NCBI GenBank assembly: GCA_013824045.1 | Contig: PNND01000228.1 | Coordinates: 1-29,303 of the forward strand | Length of the DNA stretch: 29,303 nucleotides | Origin: Rhodobacter sp. | GTDB taxonomy: Bacteria > Pseudomonadota > Alphaproteobacteria > Rhodobacterales > Rhodobacteraceae | Direction: 5' to 3' | Part shown: positions 23,248 to 29,303 of the stretch, piece by piece | Position numbering within the stretch: the first letter of the stretch is position 1 | How the letters are laid out: each line of letters begins with the position of its first letter | Notes under the pieces: model-generated | The model's input: the letters and a program-made list of their open reading frames with translations, nothing else | What the model was told of the DNA's origin: nothing | Database searches by the model: none | Position numbers and translations under genes: made by a program

Positions 23248-24693
23248 ATGGCATCAGAATTGAGTTTTGTACGGGACAAGATGCTGCCGCCTTCGGCACC
23301 GCCGGTGCGTGAGGCGGGGGCGGTGAAGTGGCTGCGCGAGAACCTGTTTTCGGGGCCGTTCAACACGACGCTGACGATTCTGGGGATCGTGGTGATCTAT
23401 ATGATCATCTCGGCATCGCTGCCGTGGTGGTTGAATTCGGTATGGAATGCCGGGTCGCTTGCGGAATGCCGCGACATCGTAATTGCAAGCGCCGGAGAAG
23501 GCGCGACCGGGGCCTGCTGGGCCATGATCCGCGAGCGGTGGCATCAGTTCATCTTTGGCTTCTATCCGCCGGATCAATACTGGCGGCCGGTGCTGGCCTT
23601 TGGTCTGCTGGTGGCGGCGCTGGCGCCGGTGCTGTTTGCCGGGCAGAAGAAGAATATGTCGATCATCCTTGGCGTCGTGGCTGTGTTCCTGGTGGTGACG
23701 CTGGGCTTGGCCGGTGCGCCAGTGGGGGCATGGATTGCCACGCTGGGCTTGCTAGGCGGGATGCTGGCGCTGGCGCAGGTGCAACCGGGCAAGCTGCTCT
23801 GGTTCACGGCGCTGTTTCCGGCGCTGTGCTTCTGGCTGCTTTGGGGTGGGTCGGTCTGGGTGCCCATTGTGGCGCTGATGGGCTTTGCCGTGATGGGCGT
23901 GGCCTATACGGCGCTGGTGGCGCGGTTGGGGCCGACCGGATCGGCGCTGATCGCGGTGTTTCTGGCGCTGCTGTGGTGGCTGTTCATTGATGTGCCGCTG
24001 ACGCAGGTCATCGACGGGATGATGCCGTGGGGGCTGGTATCGGTGGATTCCGATCAGTTCGGGGGGTTCCTGCTGGCCATCACCATCGGGGTGACGGCGA
24101 TCACCTTCTCGCTTCCCATCGGGATTCTGCTGGCGCTGGGGCGGCAGTCGGACATGCTGATCGTGAAAACGCTGTGCGTGGGGTTCATTGAATTCATCCG
24201 GGGTGTGCCGCTGATCACGCTGTTGTTCACGGCGTCGTTGCTGCTGCAGTACTTCCTGCCGCCGAACACCAATTTTGACATCATCCTGCGGGTGATCATT
24301 CTGGTGACGCTGTTTGCCGCGGCCTATCTGGCCGAGGTGATCCGCGGTGGTCTGGCGGCGCTGCCGAGCGGGCAGTATGAAGCGGCGGATGCGCTGGGGC
24401 TGGATTACTGGCGCGCGCAGCGGCTGATCATCCTGCCGCAGGCGTTGAAGATTTCGATCCCGTCCATCGTTTCCACCTTTATCGGGCTGTTCAAGGATAC
24501 GACGCTGGTGGCGTTCGTGGGCCTGATGGACCCGCTGAAGGGGGTGACCCAAATCGTTCGGGCCGACATCAACTGGAAGGGCATCTATTGGGAGCCCTAC
24601 ATCTTTGTCGGCGCCATCTTCTTTGTCATCTGCTTTGGCATGTCGCGCTATTCGATGCATCTCGAGCGCAAGCTGAAGACCGATCACCGTTAA
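23248..24693 (+). CDS. bztC: Amino-acid ABC transporter permease BztC/AapM
   Basis: 481 residues, longer than I recall for BztC (about 434) and AapM (about 384). It pairs with BztB in the membrane. After TM1 ([21 protein letters not shown]) there are about five extra hydrophobic stretches between residues 105 and 250 (e.g. [55 protein letters not shown]). The conserved permease core follows, with [28 protein letters not shown] and the EAA loop [31 protein letters not shown]. The start is ATG 23248, one base after bztB. Confidence 0.93.
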   Translation: MASELSFVRDKMLPPSAPPVREAGAVKWLRENLFSGPFNTTLTILGIVVIYMIISASLPWWLNSVWNAGSLAECRDIVIASAGEGATGACWAMIRERWHQFIFGFYPPDQYWRPVLAFGLLVAALAPVLFAGQKKNMSIILGVVAVFLVVTLGLAGAPVGAWIATLGLLGGMLALAQVQPGKLLWFTALFPALCFWLLWGGSVWVPIVALMGFAVMGVAYTALVARLGPTGSALIAVFLALLWWLFIDVPLTQVIDGMMPWGLVSVDSDQFGGFLLAITIGVTAITFSLPIGILLALGRQSDMLIVKTLCVGFIEFIRGVPLITLLFTASLLLQYFLPPNTNFDIILRVIILVTLFAAAYLAEVIRGGLAALPSGQYEAADALGLDYWRAQRLIILPQALKISIPSIVSTFIGLFKDTTLVAFVGLMDPLKGVTQIVRADINWKGIYWEPYIFVGAIFFVICFGMSRYSMHLERKLKTDHR

Positions 24694-24703
24694 GGATAGA
24701 CCC

Positions 24704-25483
24704 ATGTCAGACGCCGCTATTGACCGTTCGAAAATGCAGATCTCGGATGAGGTTGCGATCCAGATTGCCGGGATGAACAAGTGGTACGGCACGTTCCACG
24801 TGCTGCGCGACATCAACATGACGGTGCAGCGCGGGGAGCGGATCGTGATCTGCGGACCGTCGGGTTCGGGGAAATCGACGCTGATCCGCTGTATCAACCG
24901 GCTGGAGGAACACCAGCAGGGGCAGATCATCGTGGATGGCACGGAGCTGACCAACGATCTGAAGAACATCGACAAGGTGCGGTCCGAGGTCGGGATGGTG
25001 TTTCAGCACTTTAACCTGTTTCCGCATCTGACGATCCTGGAGAACTGCACGCTGGCCCCGATCTGGGTGCGCAAGGTGCCGAAGAAGGAAGCGGAAGAAA
25101 CCGCGATGCATTTCCTGCGCAAGGTGAAGATCCCCGAGCAGGCGAACAAGTATCCCGGGCAACTGTCGGGCGGGCAGCAGCAGCGGGTGGCCATCGCGCG
25201 GTCGCTGTGCATGAAGCCGCGGATCATGCTTTTTGACGAGCCGACATCAGCGCTTGATCCGGAAATGATCAAGGAAGTGCTCGATACCATGATCGAGTTG
25301 GCCGAGGAGGGGATGACGATGCTTTGCGTGACCCATGAGATGGGCTTTGCGCAGGCGGTGGCGAACCGGGTGATTTTCATGGATCAGGGCCAGATCGTGG
25401 AGCAGAACGAACCCAAGGAATTCTTCAACAACCCCAAGAGCGACCGGACCAAGCTGTTCCTTTCGCAGATCCTGGGCCACTGA
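24704..25483 (+). CDS. bztD: Amino-acid ABC transporter ATP-binding protein BztD/AapP
   Basis: 259 residues. All ABC-ATPase motifs are intact: Walker [10 protein letters not shown] (51-59), Q-loop Gln101 in [12 protein letters not shown], signature LSGGQ (154-158), Walker B IMLFDE (Asp178, Glu179) and switch His211 in CVTHEMGFA. It closely resembles polar-amino-acid importers (GlnQ/AapP). It energises the BztBC permease at the inner face of the membrane. AAGGA precedes the ATG, 10 nt after bztC. A strong terminator follows. Confidence 0.96.
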   Translation: MSDAAIDRSKMQISDEVAIQIAGMNKWYGTFHVLRDINMTVQRGERIVICGPSGSGKSTLIRCINRLEEHQQGQIIVDGTELTNDLKNIDKVRSEVGMVFQHFNLFPHLTILENCTLAPIWVRKVPKKEAEETAMHFLRKVKIPEQANKYPGQLSGGQQQRVAIARSLCMKPRIMLFDEPTSALDPEMIKEVLDTMIELAEEGMTMLCVTHEMGFAQAVANRVIFMDQGQIVEQNEPKEFFNNPKSDRTKLFLSQILGH

Positions 25484-25499
25484 TCTTTTGGACAGAGCG

Positions 25500-25529
25500 A
25501 AAAGGGGGTGCCGGTTGGCACCCCCTTTT
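25500..25529 (+). terminator. Bidirectional intrinsic terminator after bztD
   Basis: AAAAGGGGGTGCC (25500-25512) pairs perfectly with GGCACCCCCTTTT (25517-25529) around GGTT. The A/T arms give a U-tract in both directions, and it lies between convergent bztD and the minus-strand sixA-like gene, so it can serve both. Confidence 0.9.
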
Positions 25530-25581
25530 GGTTTGTGGCTGGCGGGAGGCGTGGTTCGCGCCAGAGATGGTTAAGGGTTTG

Positions 25582-26085
25582 TCAGGCGACGATTTCGCTG
25601 GGGATGATGAAATCATCCACCACACCCGTGCCGAAGATCACGTCTTCCCAGTTGGTGACGTTGAAATCGGCCACCAGCGTGGCCCCGGTGGGGTAGCGGT
25701 TGAATTCCGGGTTCTGGGGCGCGTGGGCGACCAGACGGGCGGCAAACTCGGCGATGCCGGGGTTGTGGCCGATCATCATCACCGTGTCGCCCTTGGCATG
25801 GCGCAGGACGGCCAGCATCACATCGGGGCCTGCGTGATAGAGCGCTGGTTTGAGTTCCAGCACGGGCGTGCCGGGCAGGGCGGGGGCGATCCCGCTCCAT
25901 GTCTTGCGGGTGCGCAGGGCATCGGAGCAAAGCACCTCATCCGGGACATAGCCGCGCGAGGCGAGCCATTGGCCCAGATCTGCGGCGGCGGCCTTGCCGC
26001 GTTCGTTCAAGGGGCGGTCGTGATCCGGGGTGAGCGGGTCATCCCAGCTGGATTTCGCATGACGTGTCAGGATCAGCCGCTTCAT
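25582..26085 (-). CDS. SixA-type phosphohistidine phosphatase (histidine phosphatase superfamily)
   Basis: 167 residues from ATG at 26085. Phosphoglycerate-mutase-like fold with the catalytic RHAKSSW motif (His9) near the start, LNERGKAAAADLGQWL, CSDALRTRKTW and the second histidine in MMIGHNPGIAEFA. It resembles SixA, which in E. coli removes phosphate from phosphohistidine on ArcB or PTSNtr; its real substrate here is unknown. Its start overlaps the end of the upstream gene by 4 nt (26082-26085), so it is co-translated as the third gene of the argB operon. An in-frame start at 26202 is rejected. Confidence 0.88.
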   Translation of the reverse strand: MKRLILTRHAKSSWDDPLTPDHDRPLNERGKAAAADLGQWLASRGYVPDEVLCSDALRTRKTWSGIAPALPGTPVLELKPALYHAGPDVMLAVLRHAKGDTVMMIGHNPGIAEFAARLVAHAPQNPEFNRYPTGATLVADFNVTNWEDVIFGTGVVDDFIIPSEIVA

Positions 26086-26744
26086 CGTGGTGTTTGCCCC
26101 CCGTGGAATCGGCGCATGTGATAGGCCGACTGTTCCGCAAGTCTTGCATAGCGTTGTGACAGGGGGCAAGCGCGGCGGACGATGCAGCCCGATTCCATGC
26201 AATCGGCTCCGGCGGCGGTGTCGAGGAAGCTGTGGCAGGCGGGGACGTCATAGCCATTGGCAGTAAGGGCCTGTGTGGGGCAGGCCGTCAGGCAGGGCTG
26301 GGCGCAGGTGTCGCAGGGTTTGGGCGGCGGCGGGGGCAGATCGAGGCGGTCTTTCAGGGCGAGCGCGCCACGGAAGCTGACCATCAGGCCCTGGTCTGCG
26401 TGGACGAGCAGGCGGACGGGGCTATCCCATGTGCGGCCTGTGCGCAGCGCCCATTTGTAGAAGGGGTGGTAGGGTGGGCCGCCGAAGGGAAACAGCGCCT
26501 TGGCCCCCAGATCGCAGGCGAGGCGGCCGATCACGCGGCGCGACCAGCGGTCGACGGGATCGGGGTTGCCGTCCAGCCATTCGGGCTGCGCGGTGAGATG
26601 AGGCCAGAAGCCCGGCTCGGCCGGGCCGAGGAGGAGGAGGGTCTGCGTGCCGGGGGGCGTGGCATCATCCGCGCCCGTATGAAAGCCGCCCAGCACGGTG
26701 AGGTGATGGGTGGCGAGGGTGGGCTGAAGATCGTCCAGCGTCAC
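26082..26744 (-). CDS. Uncharacterised 8-cysteine Fe-S (ferredoxin-like) protein
   Basis: 220 residues from GTG at 26744, which overlaps the argB stop (GTGA). The last third has a CX2CX3CX3CP motif (Cys144, 147, 151, 155), then Cys170, Cys182, Cys187 and Cys193-Pro, enough for two [4Fe-4S] clusters. The region resembles the C-terminal ferredoxin part of epoxyqueuosine reductase QueG, but the N-terminal 140 residues are shorter and not QueG-like in what I can recognise (e.g. [22 protein letters not shown], then [19 protein letters not shown]). No signal peptide or TM was seen. Function unknown; a small redox enzyme or electron carrier is the best guess. Confidence 0.75.
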   Translation of the reverse strand: MTLDDLQPTLATHHLTVLGGFHTGADDATPPGTQTLLLLGPAEPGFWPHLTAQPEWLDGNPDPVDRWSRRVIGRLACDLGAKALFPFGGPPYHPFYKWALRTGRTWDSPVRLLVHADQGLMVSFRGALALKDRLDLPPPPPKPCDTCAQPCLTACPTQALTANGYDVPACHSFLDTAAGADCMESGCIVRRACPLSQRYARLAEQSAYHMRRFHGGQTPR

Positions 26745-27640
26745 CGCTTTACGCGCGGTTTGATGCGGGGTTCGGTGGAGCGGATCTGCGAGCCTGCGCC
26801 ATGGTCGGTGAACAATTCCATCAGGCAGGCATTGGGGACGCGACCATCGAGGATGGTGACTGCGCGGACGCCTTCGGCCAAGGCTGCGAGCGCGGTTTCC
26901 GTCTTAGGGATCATGCCGCCCGCGATCACGCCATCGGCTGTCATCTGGCGGACTTCCTCGGGGGTGATCTGGGTCATCACTTCGCCCGCCGCGTTCTTGA
27001 CACCCGCGACATCGGTGAGCAGGAGCAGGCGGTCGGCCTTGAGCGCACCGGCGATGGCACCGGCGGCGGTGTCGCCGTTGACGTTGAAGGTTTCGTTATC
27101 GGCCATACCGGTGGCGACGGGGGCCACGACGGGGATGATGCCCGCGTTGTAGAGATCGCGCAGGACCTGCACGTTCATCTCTACCGGGCGGCCGACGAAG
27201 CCCAGTTCGGGATCGTCGGCCTCGCAGACCATCAGATCGTCATCCTTGCCGGAAATGCCCACGGCGCGGCCGCCTGCATCCATGATGGCCTGCACGATGC
27301 GCTTGTTCACCAGACCCGACAGGATCATCTCGACCACCTGCACGGTGGCCTTGTCGGTGACGCGTTTGCCCCGCACGAAGTTGGATTTGATCCCAAGCTT
27401 ATCAAGCATTTCGTTGATCATCGGGCCGCCGCCATGCACCACGACGGGGTTCACGCCGACCTGCCGCATCAGCACGATGTCACGGGCGAATTCGGCCATG
27501 GCGGCATCGTCGCCCATGGCGTTGCCGCCGAACTTCACCACCACCACGGCATCGGCGTAGCGTTGCAGGTAGGGCAGGGCTTCGGACAGCATCTTGGCGG
27601 TGTTGGCGGCGTCGGACATGGTGCTCGTCTGCAGTTTCAT
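26741..27640 (-). CDS. argB: Acetylglutamate kinase
   Basis: 299 residues from ATG at 27640 (AGAGG upstream on that strand); a second ATG at 27619 ([11 protein letters not shown]) is also possible, and a longer frame to 27811 is rejected. It phosphorylates N-acetylglutamate, the second step of arginine synthesis, in the cytoplasm. Motifs: [66 protein letters not shown] and [12 protein letters not shown]. It is the first gene of a 4-nt-overlapping trio with the Fe-S protein and SixA-like genes. Confidence 0.97.
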   Translation of the reverse strand: MKLQTSTMSDAANTAKMLSEALPYLQRYADAVVVVKFGGNAMGDDAAMAEFARDIVLMRQVGVNPVVVHGGGPMINEMLDKLGIKSNFVRGKRVTDKATVQVVEMILSGLVNKRIVQAIMDAGGRAVGISGKDDDLMVCEADDPELGFVGRPVEMNVQVLRDLYNAGIIPVVAPVATGMADNETFNVNGDTAAGAIAGALKADRLLLLTDVAGVKNAAGEVMTQITPEEVRQMTADGVIAGGMIPKTETALAALAEGVRAVTILDGRVPNACLMELFTDHGAGSQIRSTEPRIKPRVKR

Positions 27641-27757
27641 GGGGGCCTCTGGCGCGGGTTGCGTCTTGGTAATGCGTGGCGACGCGCCTGCCAAGCGGCA
27701 ATGGCTTTCCGCCGCCAAAGCGGCGAAGATGGGTGCAACGAACAGGTGGTGAATCGG
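27641..27757. promoter_or_regulatory. Divergent region argB / SDR with candidate argB promoter
   Basis: On the minus strand TTGGCA (27694-27689) and TACCAA (27671-27666) are 17 nt apart, a fair promoter for argB. The elements form a long dyad, CTTGG (27665-27669) and CCAAG (27691-27695), with an inner GCGT-GGCG-ACGC (27674-27685). A further hairpin CGCCGC-CAAA-GCGGCG (27710-27725) lies toward the SDR gene. No clear plus-strand promoter was recognised. Confidence 0.4.
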
Positions 27758-28489
27758 ATGACAGAACAGAAAACCCTCGTGTTGACAGGGGCTTCGCGTG
27801 GGATCGGACATGCGACGGTGAAGCGGTTCTCAGCCGAAGGGTGGCGGGTGCTGACCTGTTCGCGCCATCCGTTTGATGAGCGCTGCCCGTGGCCGGGGGG
27901 CGAGGAAAACCATATCCAGATCGATTTGGCCAGCCCCGACAAGACCATCGCCGCCATCGAGACGATCAAGGCCAAGATCAATGGGCGGTTGCATGCGCTG
28001 GTGAACAACGCGGGGATCAGCCCGAAAGGGGAGGGTGGCAAGCGGCTGAACACTTTGGAAACCGATCTGCGGACATGGGGGCAGGTGTTCCATGTGAACT
28101 TCTTTGCGTCGATCGTGCTGGCGCGGGGGTTGCAGGCGGAACTTTCGGCGGCGAAGGGATGTGTGGTCAATGTGACCTCTATCGCCGGAAGCCGGGTGCA
28201 TCCTTTTGCGGGGGCGGCCTATTCCACATCGAAGGCGGCGCTTGCGGCGCTGACGCGGGAAATGGCGCATGATTTCGGGCCGTTAGGCGTGCGGGTCAAT
28301 GCCATTGCGCCCGGCGAGATCGAGACGGCGATCCTTTCGCCGGGGACAGACAAGATCGTGGAGGGACTGCCGATGCAGCGGCTGGGACAACCACGCGAAG
28401 TGGCGGATGCGATCTGGTTCCTGTGTTCGGATCAGTCGTCCTATATCTCGGGCGCGGAGATACAGGTGAACGGCGCGCAGCATGTGTGA
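27758..28489 (+). CDS. SDR-family NAD(P)-dependent oxidoreductase
   Basis: 243 residues from ATG 27758; the frame is open far upstream antisense to argB but the SDR fold starts at [17 protein letters not shown]. Classical short-chain dehydrogenase: TGxxxGIG coenzyme motif (residues 10-17), NNAG (83-86), catalytic Ser141, Tyr155 and Lys159 (AYSTSK), PGEIETAI and the C-terminal [17 protein letters not shown], like FabG-type enzymes. The Arg14/Ser36-Arg37 pattern suggests NADP(H), uncertain. The substrate is unknown. Divergent from argB. Confidence 0.92.
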   Translation: MTEQKTLVLTGASRGIGHATVKRFSAEGWRVLTCSRHPFDERCPWPGGEENHIQIDLASPDKTIAAIETIKAKINGRLHALVNNAGISPKGEGGKRLNTLETDLRTWGQVFHVNFFASIVLARGLQAELSAAKGCVVNVTSIAGSRVHPFAGAAYSTSKAALAALTREMAHDFGPLGVRVNAIAPGEIETAILSPGTDKIVEGLPMQRLGQPREVADAIWFLCSDQSSYISGAEIQVNGAQHV

Positions 28490-28500
28490 GCGGTTGACGA

Positions 28501-28965
28501 ATGCGCAAACATTTACCTCAAAATCTTCCCCATCATTTCTTCTTCGATCGCACTCTCGGCGGAGAAGCCGATTTCACTCAGATAGCCATAGAGGCTGCCT
28601 CCGGCGAAGGCCTCCGTCTCGCCGATTTCGTTGTTCTCGATGCTCAGAGTGGAGCGATCCTTACCGAGAAAGCAGAGGGTCAAGACCCGACAGCTGTAAT
28701 TGAGTTCATGCAAGCTGCAGTGCAGGGTATCGAGGTTTTGGGCGTGTCCATTGTTGGAAGGAAACGAAACTGGTATCTGCACCAAGAGAACCCGGTTTCT
28801 CTCGGGATCGTTGGTTCGACACGGAGCGATGCAAACTCAAGAACCGACGATTTCGTATCGTGTGAAAACATCAAGGGCTGGGATACGCAGCGGATCAAGT
28901 ACTTTGATCTGTTCTATGGCGAAGGCGCTTACCGATCAGTCATTTCCCTGTACTGTTCCTGTTGA
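28501..28965 (+). CDS. Hypothetical protein in a low-GC patch
   Basis: 154 codons open from ATG 28501 with no recognisable SD. The base composition is visibly lower in GC (two 60-base lines counted at 45-48%, against 68% for a line in the SDR gene), and codon use favours A/T third positions. The predicted product has a HHFFFDRTLGGEADF start, ADFVVLDAQSG, VSIVGRKRNWYL and ends in CSC; no family was recognised. A 90-codon frame on the other strand (28513-28785) is an alternative reading with a more host-like third position in part. Likely recently acquired or a gene remnant; coding status is uncertain. Confidence 0.45.
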   Translation: MRKHLPQNLPHHFFFDRTLGGEADFTQIAIEAASGEGLRLADFVVLDAQSGAILTEKAEGQDPTAVIEFMQAAVQGIEVLGVSIVGRKRNWYLHQENPVSLGIVGSTRSDANSRTDDFVSCENIKGWDTQRIKYFDLFYGEGAYRSVISLYCSC

Positions 28966-29020
28966 GCCGCACTCAACTGAGACAAGATAGGTTTTCGAAA
29001 GCCCCCGCTAGACCAATACT

Positions 29021-29303
29021 TTATTCCAACGTGGCGATGATGGCGCGCAGGGTTTCGATGCCGTCGCCCTTTTCCGAGGAGGTGACCACAATCTCGGGAT
29101 AGGCGGCGGGGTGTTTGGCGAGTGCGGCCTTGACCTGTGCGATGGTGGCCTCGCGGGTTTCTGCATTCACCTTGTCGGCCTTGGTCAGCACGCATTGGAA
29201 GGTGACGGCGGAGCGGTCGAGGAGGGTGAGAATCTCCTCATCCACCGCTTTGACCCCGTGGCGGGTGTCGATCAGCACGAAGGCGCGGCGGAGCGTCTGG
29301 CGG
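29021..29303 (-). CDS. engB: Ribosome-assembly GTPase EngB (YsxC/YihA), 3' part
   Basis: The frame runs from the window edge (29303) to TAA at 29023-29021, about 93 residues, roughly the C-terminal half of a protein near 200-220. It reads RQTLRRAFVLIDTRHGVKAVDEEILTLLD, the G4-type motif TKADKV and the G5-like SSEKGDGIETL, all characteristic of EngB, a GTPase needed for late 50S assembly. In related genomes engB is, from memory, often directly followed by argB on the same strand; here an oppositely oriented SDR gene and an orphan ORF intervene. Confidence 0.95.
   Translation of the reverse strand, partial: RQTLRRAFVLIDTRHGVKAVDEEILTLLDRSAVTFQCVLTKADKVNAETREATIAQVKAALAKHPAAYPEIVVTSSEKGDGIETLRAIIATLE

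Noticed and set aside
22011..23366. 451-codon minus-strand frame over bztB
   Set aside because: R/H/Q-rich shadow of a permease gene; no recognisable domain.
26801..27757. 319-codon in-frame extension upstream of the SDR gene
   Set aside because: It runs antisense through argB and is histidine/glycine rich as expected of a shadow frame; the SDR fold starts cleanly at 27758.
1..29303. CRISPR arrays, tRNA or rRNA genes, insertion sequences
   Set aside because: No regularly spaced repeats, cloverleaf-like sequences, rRNA signatures or transposase-like proteins were seen on either strand.

Overview
The window looks like a chromosomal segment of a high-GC alphaproteobacterium, most likely Rhodobacterales (Rhodobacter/Paracoccus/Roseobacter relatives). 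This is inferred from the merged S10-spc-alpha ribosomal cluster without rpsD, the four-gene Bzt/Aap amino-acid ABC transporter, an ATP12-type F1 assembly factor, a LuxR/LuxI pair, and promoters with a TTG-type -35 element 16-18 nt from an AT-rich -10. All assignments were read by eye from translations; no database search was run.

Layout. (1) Positions 1-13.8 kb hold the ribosomal protein super-cluster on the + strand: the 3' end of rplD, then rplW, rplB, rpsS, rplV, rpsC, rplP, rpmC, rpsQ, rplN, rplX, rplE, rpsN, rpsH, rplF, rplR, rpsE, rpmD, [ectC-like gene], rplO, secY, adk, rpsM, rpsK, rpoA, rplQ. The cluster is cut into sub-operons. Good intrinsic terminators follow rplP, rpmD and rplQ, promoter-like sequences precede rpmC, rplO and rpsM, and strong GC hairpins without U-tracts fill several other gaps. 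A stand-alone ectoine synthase homologue (EctC) with its iron and substrate residues sits between rpmD and rplO, with no ectA or ectB nearby. rpsM appears to start at TTG.

(2) 13.9-15.3 kb: a LuxR-type autoinducer-binding regulator and its LuxI-type acyl-homoserine-lactone synthase. (3) 15.4-20.6 kb: a periplasmic Deg/Do-like protease, the replication-associated AAA+ ATPase RarA, a 326-nt structured gap, then a tightly overlapping trio: fluoride channel CrcB/FluC, an RluC-type pseudouridine synthase and an ATP12-like F1 assembly chaperone. (4) 20.8-25.5 kb: bztABCD for glutamate/glutamine/aspartate/asparagine uptake, with a large hairpin after the binding-protein gene and a strong terminator at the end.

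(5) 25.6-29.3 kb: a minus-strand operon argB > uncharacterised 8-cysteine Fe-S protein > SixA-like phosphohistidine phosphatase, joined by 4-nt overlaps. Then come a plus-strand SDR oxidoreductase, a lower-GC orphan ORF of unknown function, and the 3' part of minus-strand engB at the window edge. The SDR and low-GC ORF separate engB from argB and look like an insertion.

The genes combine growth machinery (ribosome, Sec translocon, RNA polymerase alpha, ribosome-assembly GTPase) with accessory modules at operon boundaries. The most unusual points are the orphan ectC inside the spc operon, the internal terminators and structured gaps of the ribosomal cluster, the 18.1-18.4 kb region, and the low-GC ORF near 28.5 kb.
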